DNA from: Ectopseudomonas mendocina
Lineage (GTDB): Bacteria; Pseudomonadota; Gammaproteobacteria; Pseudomonadales; Pseudomonadaceae
Length of the DNA stretch: 64,000 nt
NCBI RefSeq assembly: GCF_016008875.1
Contig: NZ_JADTQG010000004.1
Location: forward strand, 124,001 to 188,000
Direction of reading: 5' to 3'
Below are positions 31,962 through 40,944 of this stretch, in pieces. How positions within the stretch are numbered: the first letter of the stretch is position 1; each line of letters begins with the position of its first letter. A model generated the notes under the pieces. The model made no database searches. It was given only the letters and a program-made list of their open reading frames with translations, and was not told where the DNA came from. Position numbers and translations under genes: made by a program.

Positions 31962-33272
31962 CTAGAACAACCCGAGCGCCCAGGCCGCACCGAACAGCAC
32001 CAGCGAGAAACCCCACATCCACCACAGCGAGTAGCGGATGTGCCGGCCCAGATCCAGCCCGGCCAGGCCCAGTGCCAGCCACAGCGCCGGCGAGAACGGA
32101 CTGATGAAGGTACCGATGATATTGCCGATGGTCAGCGCATAGACCACGCTGGCCGGCTCGACGCCCTGGGCACCAACCACTTCCAGAGTCACCGGCAGCA
32201 GGCCGAAGTAGTAAGCGTCGGTGCTCAGCATCAGCTCCATCGGCAGGCCGAACAGGCCGAGCACGATGTGCATCTGCCCTACCAGCGGCGCCGGCAGTAC
32301 CTGCGCCAGGTCCTGGGCAATGGACGTGAGCATGCCGGTGCCGGTGAAGATACCGAGCATCGAACCTGCCGCCAGGATGATCATGCCCATGCTCAGCGCC
32401 GCCGGGGCGTGGGCGGAGATACGCTGCATCTGCGCCTTGCCACCGGGGTAGTTGATCAGCAGCGCCAGGCACAGGCCGATCATGAAGATGTAGCCGGCCG
32501 GCAGCACGCCTGAGAACAGCGATACCAGCACCGCCAGGAACAGTGCGGAGTTGGCCCAGAGCAGGCGCGGGCGCTCCAACTCGCACTCCTCGGCGCTTGG
32601 CTCATGCAAGTCAGTACTGGTTTCCACCAGTACACCTTCATCCCCGCTCCTGCCGGCGGCGATGCGACGTTGCTCACGCCAGCCCAGCAGCGCCGCCAGG
32701 GCTACCAGCAGCACCACACCGATGCCCTGCACGGCAATCAGTGGACGCCACAGTTCGGTAACCTCGATGCCGGTCACGGCCGAGGCACGGCCCAGCGGGC
32801 CGGCCCAGGGCAGCATGTTGAAGATACCGGCGCCGATCGCCAGCAACAGCAGCATCAGGTACGGGCTCATGCGCAACTGCTTGTACAGCGGCAGCAAGGC
32901 GGGAACGGTAAGCAGGAAGGTGGTGGCACCAGCGCCATCGAGGTGCGCCAACATGCCGATCACCGCCGTGGCGACGGTTACCGCGATTACGTTGCCGCGG
33001 GTCAGGCGCACCATGCCATTGATCAGGGGCCTAAACAGGCCTGTGTCCTGCAGCACGCCGAAAAAGGTGATGGCAAACACGAACATAGTGGCAATCGCCG
33101 TCACGCGGCCGATGCCATCGGTGAAGAAACCGGAAATCGCCTCCGGGCCAAAGCCCGCAGCCAGGGCGCCCAGCAGCGGCACCACGATCAATGGCAGAAC
33201 AGGCGACATGCGCCCGATAAGCAGCAGCACAACCAGGCTGCAGATGGTCAACAGGCCAATCAGGGTCAACAA
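31962..33272 (-). CDS. CitMHS-family citrate/metal-carboxylate symporter
   Basis: A 436-residue permease with about 12 hydrophobic segments of the CitMHS family, which import citrate or other tricarboxylates complexed to divalent metals with H+. The conserved segments GATTFLLTVPALLPLYKQLRMSPYLMLLL and LGLFGLPMELMLSTDAYYFGLLP are present, and a charged loop of about 45 residues (REQRRIAAGRSGDEG...) splits the two halves. Start is TTG at 33,272, supported by GAGGAG 8 nt upstream; no ATG fits. It is one of two organic-anion carriers in this neighbourhood. Metal-citrate specificity is unproven. Confidence 0.85.
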   Translation of the reverse strand: MLTLIGLLTICSLVVLLLIGRMSPVLPLIVVPLLGALAAGFGPEAISGFFTDGIGRVTAIATMFVFAITFFGVLQDTGLFRPLINGMVRLTRGNVIAVTVATAVIGMLAHLDGAGATTFLLTVPALLPLYKQLRMSPYLMLLLLAIGAGIFNMLPWAGPLGRASAVTGIEVTELWRPLIAVQGIGVVLLVALAALLGWREQRRIAAGRSGDEGVLVETSTDLHEPSAEECELERPRLLWANSALFLAVLVSLFSGVLPAGYIFMIGLCLALLINYPGGKAQMQRISAHAPAALSMGMIILAAGSMLGIFTGTGMLTSIAQDLAQVLPAPLVGQMHIVLGLFGLPMELMLSTDAYYFGLLPVTLEVVGAQGVEPASVVYALTIGNIIGTFISPFSPALWLALGLAGLDLGRHIRYSLWWMWGFSLVLFGAAWALGLF

Positions 33273-33431
33273 ACCGCTTTCTCCTCTTTTTCTTGTAAAG
33301 CACGCGAAAGGCGCGTGCGGAGGCTAAGAGGCGAACCTTTCAAAAACCTTTAAGCCTTGACCACGAGTCAGGGCAAATGTCAGGGGATATGTCGCGCCAT
33401 CGGGACGGCAGGCATGCCGCCCCGACCTTGC

Positions 33432-34175
33432 TCACTGCAGGGTGTAGCCCTTGTCGACCACCCAATCCTGGCCATAGACGCCACGTGCACCGTTGCTCAG
33501 CTGGAACAGCACCACTTCGGCGATTGCCAGCGGGTCGAGAAATTCACCATCGACCAGGCGCTTGTTCACTTCACTGGCGACACCCGCCAACATCTCCTCG
33601 GCCAGGCCCAGGCTGTTCCAGATCGGCGTTGCCGTCGGCCCCGGCGAAACCAGATTGAGCCGCAGTCCTTCGCCGGCATGCTCCAGCGCCAGGCTGCGTA
33701 CCAATGCCGAGAGCGCCGCCTTGCTGGCGATGTAGCCACCGAGCCCGGCAAAACCGAGCTGGCGCAGGAACGTGCTGATGAACACCACCGAAGCCGGTCG
33801 TGCCAGATGCGGCTTGAGCACCTCGAAGGTATTCACCGCACCGGCGCCATTGACCCGCCACTGCTGCTCGAATGCCTGCATGTCGCAGCCCGGCGCCAAC
33901 CGTGCAATCCCGGCATTGGGCACCAAGTAATCGACGGCGCCGAGTCGCCCTGCCCGCTCGGCCAGCGCGTGCAGGGCATCGATATCAGTCACATCGCCTG
34001 CGCACCAGTGCAGTTGCTCGGGGTTGCGAGCCTGCAGCGCCTCCAGTGCGCCAAGGCGTCGCGAGAACGCCAAAACCTGCGCACCGCGCTGCAACAACAG
34101 ATCACATACGGCCAGCCCGATACCCGAGCTGGCGCCCGTCACGACCGCCAGACGGCCCTGAAAATTCGTACTCAT
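33432..34175 (-). CDS. SDR family oxidoreductase
   Basis: A 247-residue classical SDR: TGASSGIG cofactor motif (residues 13-20), DVTD, NAGIA, and active-site YIASK; however the usual serine before the Tyr is in VFISTFLRQLG. Alcohol/ketone oxidoreductases of this type often belong to small catabolic clusters; it lies 159 bp downstream of the CitMHS gene on the same strand. The ATG at 34,175 begins the family N-terminus (MSTNFQGRLAVVTGASS). Substrate unknown. Confidence 0.85.
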   Translation of the reverse strand: MSTNFQGRLAVVTGASSGIGLAVCDLLLQRGAQVLAFSRRLGALEALQARNPEQLHWCAGDVTDIDALHALAERAGRLGAVDYLVPNAGIARLAPGCDMQAFEQQWRVNGAGAVNTFEVLKPHLARPASVVFISTFLRQLGFAGLGGYIASKAALSALVRSLALEHAGEGLRLNLVSPGPTATPIWNSLGLAEEMLAGVASEVNKRLVDGEFLDPLAIAEVVLFQLSNGARGVYGQDWVVDKGYTLQ

Positions 34176-34234
34176 GAAGTTCCTCGAAGCGAAAGACGTG
34201 GATGCGATGGCCAAAAAGCCACAGGTCAATGGAT

Positions 34235-34582
34235 TTACTGCGCCAGCAGACGGATGCCGTTCATCTCGACCTGTTGGCCCACCTCGAAACGCTCTCCGGG
34301 TGAGCGCACCCACTGTTCACGACCATCGGCATGACGCACGACATAGGCAGTACCGCTGTTGCCGCTGGCAGCCTGAAGCTGAGCACCAGTCCACAACCCG
34401 GCAGCCGCACCGACCAATGCACCGACCGGGCCGCCCGCAGCGGCGCCCAGCATGAGCCCGGACAGACCGCCGAAACCGGCACCGACGGAGTTTTCATCAC
34501 GCTCGGCGAGCACTTCGGCAGCCTGCAGAACGCTGCTGGCCATAAGGCTGAGGGAAAGAGTGAGCAAGGCAATGGGTTTCAT
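34235..34582 (-). CDS. Small secreted glycine-zipper protein
   Basis: A 115-residue protein: signal peptide 1-21 (MKPIALLTLSLSLMASSVLQA), then a glycine-zipper segment GAGFGGLSGLMLGAAAGGPVGALVGAAAGLWTG (about 34-66) of the kind that inserts in or lines membranes, then a C-terminal domain YVVRHADGREQWVRSPGERFEVGQQVEMNG reminiscent of the OmpA-lipoprotein/17-kDa surface-antigen tail. No cysteine lipobox. Single gene. Exact role unknown. Confidence 0.78.
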   Translation of the reverse strand: MKPIALLTLSLSLMASSVLQAAEVLAERDENSVGAGFGGLSGLMLGAAAGGPVGALVGAAAGLWTGAQLQAASGNSGTAYVVRHADGREQWVRSPGERFEVGQQVEMNGIRLLAQ

Positions 34583-34699
34583 CTGATTTCTCCTGTAATG
34601 GGCATTGCACCCGGAGACAGTCAGATTTTGTGCCAGATATTTTCTATATAAAAAACAAATAGATAGAAAAGCACAGGTACTAATGACAGCAAACTTTAC

Positions 34700-34734
34700 A
34701 AGTCACAATGACAGCAAAAAGGTCATTGTGACTT
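34700..34734. terminator. Perfect 13-bp hairpin in the gap before the DUF3087 gene
   Basis: AAGTCACAATGAC (34,700-34,712) and GTCATTGTGACTT (34,722-34,734) pair perfectly across a 9-nt loop, 24 bp beyond the stop of the DUF3087-type gene on the minus strand. AATGACAGCAAA also occurs twice directly (34,682 and 34,708). No long U tract, so it may be a terminator or a protein site. Confidence 0.5.
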
Positions 34735-34758
34735 AGCCCGCAGAAATGATGACGGGGT

Positions 34759-35283
34759 TCAGCTAAAGGCCTTCACCCGCTCCAACCAGACCGGATCGAG
34801 CCGCGTCTGCTCGATATCCAGCCCTCGCTGCTCCATCGCATCGCGGTGGTCGTCGATCTCGCGCACCATCTGGCTCAGCTCGCTGGAGTTGCCGTCGAGC
34901 TGGTGCATCTGGGTTACCCCCAAATGATAGAAACGCAGCAACTTCATCGCACCGTCATCCCCCTGCGCCACACCTGCCTTGACGTGATGCATGACATTGG
35001 TGATGCGCATCAGGCTGCGCTTGAGCCGCCAACCGTAAACGGCAGGCGCCATGAACGGCCGCGACCATAATTGCTGGCGTACCAGAGCGATGGTCAATAC
35101 GAGGCCCGCCACCACGCCGAGCAGATTCCACTTGAAATTGTCGCCACCGGGCGTACCGAACACCTGCGTACTCAGCGTGGCGCAGAGCATGGCCAGTGCC
35201 ACGAAGATAACGGCGATCACCGCCGTGCTGCGGCGTGTCTGCTGGCGGTAATAGGCGGGATCGATGGCTTGGATTTCGAACAT
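34759..35283 (-). CDS. DUF3087-like inner-membrane protein
   Basis: A 174-residue protein with two hydrophobic segments (about 21-42 and 54-72) and a soluble C-terminal part (about 90-174) containing KLLRFYHLGVTQMHQLDGNSSELSQMVREIDDHRDAME. This matches the DUF3087 type typical of Pseudomonas and relatives. Start at ATG 35,283 as the family N-terminus MFEIQAIDPAYYRQQ begins there. No known function; flanks are unrelated. Confidence 0.72.
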   Translation of the reverse strand: MFEIQAIDPAYYRQQTRRSTAVIAVIFVALAMLCATLSTQVFGTPGGDNFKWNLLGVVAGLVLTIALVRQQLWSRPFMAPAVYGWRLKRSLMRITNVMHHVKAGVAQGDDGAMKLLRFYHLGVTQMHQLDGNSSELSQMVREIDDHRDAMEQRGLDIEQTRLDPVWLERVKAFS

Positions 35284-35394
35284 GGCGCGACTCTCGAAGC
35301 AGGCAGCGTGGGGCGCCACCATGCACTATCGGGGCACTGGGGTCGAGCCCGATCAACAGCACGATTGCCGCAGATCAAAGCTGTCGCGTGATAC

Positions 35395-36222
35395 TCAACC
35401 GCCCTGCTTCAGCCACTCACTGGGGCTCGTTCCCACCTTGCGGCGAAACGCGCGTGCCAGCGCCGAAGGGCTTTCGTAACCGACCTCATCGGCGATCAGC
35501 GCCATGGGCCGTCCTTCTCGCAAGCGCTTCTGCGCCAGGCTGACACGCCAGCCCACCAGATAATCGGCCGGCGTAGCACCCACCACCTGGTGAAAATGCG
35601 CAGCGAAACTGGCCCGCGACATACCTGCCAGCGCCGCCAATTCGGCCACCGACCAGCCGTGCTGCGGTTTCTCGTGCAGCTGATTGAGCGCGCGGGCCAG
35701 GCGCGGTTCGGCCAGGCCGGCCATCATCCCCGAGGCCAGCTCGCGGCTGTTCATCAGATGGCGCAGCAACTGGATTACCATCAGCTCGAACAGGCGGTTG
35801 AGCACCAGTTCGCGCCCGCAATCCTCCCCCGCCGCTTCGGCGAACAGCCAGTCCAGGCAGCCGCTCAGGCTTGGCAGTTCACGCAGAGGTTTGACGATGG
35901 CGCCGGGCAATGCCCGCGACAGCGGATTGTCGATGCCGCCATCGAAGGCCAGGGTGGCGCAGACCAGCTCGGCGCCGTCGGCCTCGCTGGCTGTCATCTG
36001 ATGCAGACGCGGCCTGGCCACCAGCATCAGGCTCGGCTCTTCCAGCCGCAGCTCGCGACCATCGCCCTCGCGAAAGCTCATGCGCCCGGCACGCAGCAGG
36101 TGGATGTAACCATGCGGCTCATGCTCGCCATGGCTGCTGGTTCCGCAAAACCCACCGCGGTGAAAGGTGCTGGCGTGTAAGTTGAAGTGATGCAACAGGC
36201 TGGACAGGCGATCCATGGTCAT
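35395..36222 (-). CDS. AraC-family regulator with cupin sensor domain
   Basis: A 275-residue regulator. The N-terminal cupin_6-type domain (about 10-170; HASTFHRGGFCGTSSHGEHEPHGYIHLLRAGRMSF) is followed by two helix-turn-helix motifs (ELAALAGMSRASFAAHFHQVVGATPADYLVGWRVSLAQKRL ... VGYESPSALARAFRRKVGTSPSEWL). This architecture commonly activates an adjacent CMD/AhpD-type or reductase gene. It lies divergent from a CMD family gene with a 122-bp spacer. ATG 36,222 is preceded by AAGAG; ATG 36,249 is also in frame. Confidence 0.88.
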   Translation of the reverse strand: MTMDRLSSLLHHFNLHASTFHRGGFCGTSSHGEHEPHGYIHLLRAGRMSFREGDGRELRLEEPSLMLVARPRLHQMTASEADGAELVCATLAFDGGIDNPLSRALPGAIVKPLRELPSLSGCLDWLFAEAAGEDCGRELVLNRLFELMVIQLLRHLMNSRELASGMMAGLAEPRLARALNQLHEKPQHGWSVAELAALAGMSRASFAAHFHQVVGATPADYLVGWRVSLAQKRLREGRPMALIADEVGYESPSALARAFRRKVGTSPSEWLKQGG

Positions 36223-36344
36223 TTCGCACTCTTGGACGATCTGTCGCATAACATCGACGATCTGAATCCGAAAGGCCAGCTCGTTTCACTAATCTGGCTC
36301 CAGGCTTGAACGACAAGCTCCCCACCCAAGACTGGAGAATCACC

Positions 36345-36863
36345 ATGACTCGCATCGCCGCACTGCCCTTCGAACAAACCGCCGCCAGCGCCCAGGCGCA
36401 ACTGGAAGGCATCCGCAAGGGCCTCGGTTTCATCCCCAACACCTTCGCTACCCTGGCCAATGCCCCGGCCGCACTGAGCGGCTACCTGGCGCTGTCCCAG
36501 GCCCTCGGCAAGGGCACGCTGAATGCCAAGGCGCGCGAAGTGGTAGCGCTGGCCAGCTCGCAGGTCAACGGCTGCGAATACTGCCTGGCAGCGCACACCC
36601 TGTTCGCCGGCAAGGCCGGTTTGAGCGAGGCGGACATTCGCAGCGCCCGCGACGGCGAGTTCGATGCCGTGGCGCGCCTGACCCGGCAGATCATCGACAG
36701 CAGCGGCCGCATCAGCGATGCGCAGTTGCAGGCTGCACGCGAGGCCGGGCTGAGTGACACCGCCATCGTCGAGGTCGTAGCCAACGTCGCCCTGATGACC
36801 CTGACCAATTACCTCAACAACCTGGCCGAAACCGTTGTCGACTTTCCACCAGTAGCCGTCTGA
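36345..36863 (+). CDS. Carboxymuconolactone-decarboxylase-family / AhpD-like protein
   Basis: A 172-residue CMD-family protein. The redox CxxC pair lies in NGCEYCLAAHT (about residues 75-85), matching peroxidase-associated AhpD-like members that reduce peroxides through a disulfide. The N-terminal KGLGFIPNTFATLANAPAALSGYLALSQALGKG is typical. It is the first gene of a pair with glutaredoxin 3 (18-nt gap), supporting a thiol-redox role, and is divergent from the AraC regulator. Start at 36,345 is preceded by GGAGA 7 nt upstream. Confidence 0.88.
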   Translation: MTRIAALPFEQTAASAQAQLEGIRKGLGFIPNTFATLANAPAALSGYLALSQALGKGTLNAKAREVVALASSQVNGCEYCLAAHTLFAGKAGLSEADIRSARDGEFDAVARLTRQIIDSSGRISDAQLQAAREAGLSDTAIVEVVANVALMTLTNYLNNLAETVVDFPPVAV

Positions 36864-36881
36864 CGACGCCGGAGGTTCATC

Positions 36882-37136
36882 ATGCAAGCCGTCACCCTCT
36901 ACACCACCGCGTACTGCCCTTACTGCATCAACGCCAAGGCGCTGCTGACACGCAAGGGCGTGACCTACGAGGAAATCGACGTGAGTCGCTCGCCCGAGCG
37001 GATGGCCGAGATGCTACAGCGCAGCAAGCGCCGCAGCGTGCCGCAGATCTTCATCGGCGAGCAGCATGTCGGTGGCTTCGATGATCTCGCCGCGCTGGAG
37101 CGTGGCGGCAAGCTGGATGCATTGCTGCAAGCCTGA
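36882..37136 (+). CDS. grxC: Glutaredoxin 3
   Basis: An 84-residue glutaredoxin with the dithiol active site CPYC (C12 and C15), the cis-proline motif RSVPQIFIG and the glutathione-binding GGFDDLAALERGGKLD tail. It reduces disulfides and glutathione mixed disulfides. It is co-transcribed with the AhpD-like gene. Length equals E. coli GrxC (83). This copy is probably a second glutaredoxin, since pseudomonads usually carry grxC beside secB. Confidence 0.93.
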   Translation: MQAVTLYTTAYCPYCINAKALLTRKGVTYEEIDVSRSPERMAEMLQRSKRRSVPQIFIGEQHVGGFDDLAALERGGKLDALLQA

Positions 37137-37144
37137 ACGTTGAC

Positions 37145-37164
37145 GGCCGGCCTCATGGCCGGCC
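37145..37164 (+). terminator. Hairpin after grxC
   Basis: GGCCGGCC (37,145-37,152) and GGCCGGCC (37,157-37,164) pair across TCAT, 8 bp beyond the stop. No U tract. Confidence 0.5.
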
Positions 37165-37328
37165 ATCTACCCGCAGGTCGCCGGCGCAACTGCCGGCCTA
37201 CTCCTTTTCGCCAAAGCGCTCGCCTCTGCCCTCATGCTGCGGACCCTCGCGGCCGATACAAGAGCGGCAACATCAGCCCGGTAGGCTGAACGTCGCCCCT
37301 GCGCCCTATCTCGAAATGGAGTCACCCC

Positions 37329-38975
37329 ATGCGTCTCGACGCCCTCTCTTTGAAAACCCGCCTGATCATTGCGGTAGCGATCCCCTGCATCGCCCTGCTA
37401 CTGGTGGCGCTGACCAGCCTGAGCAGCATGTCCAGCATGCATCGGGACACGGAGGTTCTCTATATCAATACTGCCGCACCGATGCGCGCCATGGCCGAGG
37501 TGGCCTCACGCATCCCGCGCATGCGCGTCGGGCTCGACATGATGCTGCTGCAGGAAACCCCGCTGCGCGACGAACGCGGCGTGAAATCCCGCGTGCAGGA
37601 TGCTCGCAACGAGGACATCCCGGAAATGCGCGAAGCCATGCGCCAGGCCGTGGCAGCGCAGGTCAACCCGGAGCGCAAGGCGCAGGCGCAGCAACTACTC
37701 GACCAGTTCGAAGCCATGGTCAGCAACGAGCTGAACCCGATGCTCGCTGCCTTCGATGCGGGCGACATGGCCAAGGCGCAGCAGATCTACCGCGACCAGT
37801 ACGCCAAGACCTACGGTGTGATGCGCCAGGGCGCCAACGATCTGCTCGATGCCCTGCTCAAACAGGCCGAGCAGCAAAATCTGCACAGTGCACAAAGCTA
37901 CGATGAAGGCCTGACCCGCCAGATCGCCATCATCGCTACCGGCCTGCTGGTGTCGATCATCATCTCCTGGCTGATCGTCATCCAGCTGCGCCGCCGCGTC
38001 GCCGTGCTACAAAACAGCCTCGGCCAGGCCGCCGACAACCTGGCGCTGGACACCCGCATCGACCTGCCCGGCCAGGACGAGCTGAGCGAAATCGCGCGCA
38101 GTTTCAACCAGTTCATCGACAAGGTGCACGGCGCCATGCGCCAGCTCGCCGACAACTCGCGCCAGCTATCCGGTATGGCGCGCGACGTCGCCGAGCGCGC
38201 ACGCCTGACCCAGAGCAACTGCACCGCCCAGAGCGACCGCACGGTGCAGGTAGCGACCGCGATCAACGAACTGGGCTCGACCGTTAACGAGATCGCGCGC
38301 AACGCCGAGAATGCCGCAGAAGTCGCCCGCGAAGCGACCCAGCACGCCAGCGACGGCAGCGCCGTGGTCAGCCAGGCACAGCAGCAGGTCGATGCCCTCA
38401 ACGGCGAACTGGAGCAGGCCGCCAAAGTGATCGAGGCACTGGCCGCGCAGACAGACGCCATCAGCACCACGCTCAACACCATCCGCAGCATTTCCGAGCA
38501 AACCAACCTGCTCGCCCTCAACGCAGCCATCGAGGCAGCGCGTGCGGGCGAACAGGGCCGTGGCTTCGCCGTGGTGGCCGACGAGGTTCGCACCCTGGCC
38601 AGCCGTTCCGGCGCCTCCACCGAGGAAATCCAGCAGGTCATCAACCGTCTGCAGAACGAATCACGCTCGGCGGTCGAAGCCATGGCCAAGGGCCAACGGC
38701 AGAGCGCGCTGGTGGTGGAGTACGCGAGCAAGGCGTCGGCGGCGCTGGAGCAGATCAACAGCCATATCGGCCAGATCAGCGATCAGAACATCCAGGTCGC
38801 CACCGCCACCGAAGAACAGTCCAGCGTGGTCGAGGACATCAACCGCAATATCGTCGACATCAACGAACTGACCGTCGGCACCACCCATATCGCCGACCAG
38901 CTCAACCAGGCCAGCAGTGACCTGCAGGCGCTGTCGACGCAACTGGACGGGCTGGTAGGTCGCTTCCGCCTCTGA
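37329..38975 (+). CDS. Methyl-accepting chemotaxis protein
   Basis: A 548-residue chemoreceptor: transmembrane segment 1 (about 12-33), a periplasmic four-helix-bundle ligand domain (about 34-190), segment 2 (about 196-215), a HAMP linker, and a cytoplasmic signalling domain. The hairpin tip [32 protein letters not shown] is intact. It senses a ligand outside and signals to CheA; the periplasmic domain gives no ligand clue. The ATG at 37,329 is preceded by AATGGAG. Ends tail-to-tail with the hydrolase gene 3 bp away. Confidence 0.93.
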   Translation: MRLDALSLKTRLIIAVAIPCIALLLVALTSLSSMSSMHRDTEVLYINTAAPMRAMAEVASRIPRMRVGLDMMLLQETPLRDERGVKSRVQDARNEDIPEMREAMRQAVAAQVNPERKAQAQQLLDQFEAMVSNELNPMLAAFDAGDMAKAQQIYRDQYAKTYGVMRQGANDLLDALLKQAEQQNLHSAQSYDEGLTRQIAIIATGLLVSIIISWLIVIQLRRRVAVLQNSLGQAADNLALDTRIDLPGQDELSEIARSFNQFIDKVHGAMRQLADNSRQLSGMARDVAERARLTQSNCTAQSDRTVQVATAINELGSTVNEIARNAENAAEVAREATQHASDGSAVVSQAQQQVDALNGELEQAAKVIEALAAQTDAISTTLNTIRSISEQTNLLALNAAIEAARAGEQGRGFAVVADEVRTLASRSGASTEEIQQVINRLQNESRSAVEAMAKGQRQSALVVEYASKASAALEQINSHIGQISDQNIQVATATEEQSSVVEDINRNIVDINELTVGTTHIADQLNQASSDLQALSTQLDGLVGRFRL

Positions 38976-38978
38976 GGT

Positions 38979-40427
38979 TCAGCGCAGATCCTCGTCGATG
39001 CGCTGCAGCAGGTAATCGTAGAAGGGGTTGGACGTCGCCCGCTGCAGGCTGTCCAACCCCACCACCAGCACACCATGCTCACCGCGCGGCGCCAAGGTGC
39101 CGAGGGCTACGCCGTAGTTCTCGTCCGGAGTGGGATCACTGCCATACAGCGGGTCGCTGGGCGGGAACGGCAAGGCCACATGTGACAGCGAGAACAGCTG
39201 GCTCGGATAATCCACGCCCAGCGACTGACGCTGCATCTGCTGACTGCCTGCGGCGATGCGCCTGGTCTCGACCTCCCTCCCCTGCTCGGCGGCCACACCA
39301 ACCACGGTCAGGTCAAAATCACGCTCGACCGGTGGGAGCAGTTGCTCCAGCAACCCGCTCATATCGTTTCGCAACAGCGAGCCAGCCGCCCGCGAGCGAT
39401 TGATGTCGAAGATGACCAGTTCGCTGCCGTTGGCCGGCAGACGCTCGAACAGTTGGTGCACCACGGCCGGTGTACTCACGGTGCTGTCGGCCAGCGACTG
39501 GAAGGCCAGTACCGGTGGCAGTCGCGACAGACGACCATCGGCCTCGGCAGCGTCGAAGGCGTTCTGCACCTCACGGGTCAGCTCGTAGGTCTGCCGCGCC
39601 GCGTGCACCGGGAAGGAGTTGTACTTGAACGGGTTGAACTCCGGCAGCACGTTCATCCAGGCCGACTTGGCGAACGCCGGCAGCACCGCGGGCAGGGCCG
39701 CCAGCCCGGCGTAACGGGCGTAGCTGGTGACGCCGATCATCGGCGAGATCAGCACCAGGCGTTGCGGCATGGCCAGGCGCTCATCTTCCAACGCCGCCAG
39801 GCTGTAGCGCAGCGCCAACGCCCCGCCATTGGAATAGCCGACCATATACAGCGGCCCGTCCGGCACCTGGCGCCGCGCTTCGCGTACAGCCAGGCGCGTG
39901 GTAGCCAGCCATTGCTCCCAATGCGCAGCGGTAAGCGCCGCCGGAACCGTGCCATGACCAGGCATGCGCGGCACCACGGCGAGCAGGCCCTGCTCGCTCA
40001 GGTGCTGGGCGATGTGGCGAAGGCTGTAGGGCGAGTCGGTCAGGCCGTGCAGCAACACCACCACACCGCGCGCGGTTCCCGGTGGCGGCAGGATGAAGGA
40101 ACGGTTCCAGTCGCGCGGCAGATTGCCGGGGTAAACCGGGCTGTCGCTGGCGTAACGGCTGTACGGCGCCGCGCCGGAAGCCGTGACCGGCTCGATCAGC
40201 TCACGCTGCAGGCGCTCGAACAAGGCTGCCTCGGCGCTCAGGTAGGCCTGCCAGTCGCTCGCGTCCAGCTCGTCTGCGTCCAGCTCCTGCGGCACCAGGC
40301 GGTGCCAGGGTTCCAGTTCGGGCAACGACGATAGCCCGGCGATACGAATGCCGAGCAAGGCCACCACGATCAACAACAGCACTACCAGCGTCCAGGCCAT
40401 CACGTTGCGCATGCGCGGTAAACGCAT
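38979..40427 (-). CDS. Membrane-anchored alpha/beta hydrolase
   Basis: A 482-residue serine hydrolase. One hydrophobic N-terminal anchor (about 11-29; VMAWTLVVLLLIVVALLGI) precedes the fold: VVVLLHGLTDSPYSLRH (oxyanion HG), the nucleophile elbow VGYSNGGALAL (GxSxG serine), and an ADSTVS acid region. The C-terminal GEHGVLVVGLDSLQRATSNPFYDYLLQRIDEDLR carries the candidate His. The ATG at 40,427 has GGGAGG 8 nt upstream; an upstream extension to 40,613 has no hydrophobic logic. Likely a lipase or esterase acting in the periplasm; substrate unknown. Confidence 0.82.
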   Translation of the reverse strand: MRLPRMRNVMAWTLVVLLLIVVALLGIRIAGLSSLPELEPWHRLVPQELDADELDASDWQAYLSAEAALFERLQRELIEPVTASGAAPYSRYASDSPVYPGNLPRDWNRSFILPPPGTARGVVVLLHGLTDSPYSLRHIAQHLSEQGLLAVVPRMPGHGTVPAALTAAHWEQWLATTRLAVREARRQVPDGPLYMVGYSNGGALALRYSLAALEDERLAMPQRLVLISPMIGVTSYARYAGLAALPAVLPAFAKSAWMNVLPEFNPFKYNSFPVHAARQTYELTREVQNAFDAAEADGRLSRLPPVLAFQSLADSTVSTPAVVHQLFERLPANGSELVIFDINRSRAAGSLLRNDMSGLLEQLLPPVERDFDLTVVGVAAEQGREVETRRIAAGSQQMQRQSLGVDYPSQLFSLSHVALPFPPSDPLYGSDPTPDENYGVALGTLAPRGEHGVLVVGLDSLQRATSNPFYDYLLQRIDEDLR

Positions 40428-40531
40428 CCAGCGCCTCCCTCGAAATCTCTGGCCAGGAAAATCCGTCCCGGCGACCGGCTTGGGGACTGTAGTGCAAAGC
40501 CGCCCCGAATCACCACCAGCTTGCCTAAAAC

Positions 40532-40547
40532 ATATGGATTTCCGTAT
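40532..40547 (+). promoter_or_regulatory. Candidate ArsR operator
   Basis: ATATGGA (40,532-40,538) and TCCGTAT (40,541-40,547) are inverted around TT with one mismatch, 31 bp ahead of the arsR ATG, in an AT-rich stretch typical of ArsR targets. Confidence 0.45.
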
Positions 40548-40578
40548 ATTCGCCAACCCGCATATAAAGACCAGCCCA

Positions 40579-40935
40579 ATGTCCGAGCACCTCTCCCCGC
40601 CCACTCTGTTCAAATCCCTGGCCGACGAAACCCGCGCCCGCGCCGTGCTGCTGATCGTCGATCAGGGCGAGCTGTGCGTGTGCGAGCTGGTCTGCGCACT
40701 GGGCGACAGCCAGCCGAAGATCTCCCGCCATCTGGCACAACTGCGCAACAGCGGCCTGCTGCAGGATCGTCGCCAGGGCCAGTGGGTCTACTACCGCCTG
40801 GCGCCCGATCTACCGCAATGGGTGCGCGACGTGCTGGCCACTACCCTGGCCGCCAACCGCACCTGGCTGGAGCAGGACACCAGCCGCCTCGCCAACATGG
40901 GCGACCGCCCTGCCCGCCTCGCCACCTGCTGCTGA
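40579..40935 (+). CDS. arsR: ArsR arsenical-resistance repressor
   Basis: A 118-residue winged-helix metalloregulator of the SmtB/ArsR family. The arsenite-binding ELCVCEL motif (two Cys) lies in the recognition-helix region, followed by KISRHLAQLRNSGLLQDRRQGQWVYYRL, and there is a C-terminal Cys pair (TCC). Arsenite binding releases it from DNA and induces arsBCH. Start is ATG 40,579; an in-frame upstream ATG at 40,534 would overlap the operator. Ten bases from arsB. Confidence 0.92.
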   Translation: MSEHLSPPTLFKSLADETRARAVLLIVDQGELCVCELVCALGDSQPKISRHLAQLRNSGLLQDRRQGQWVYYRLAPDLPQWVRDVLATTLAANRTWLEQDTSRLANMGDRPARLATCC

Positions 40936-40944
40936 GAACATCGC

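Noticed and set aside
40348..40578. An upstream extension of arsR
   Set aside because: It would run back into the divergent hydrolase gene and through the operator; the ATG at 40,579 begins the family sequence.
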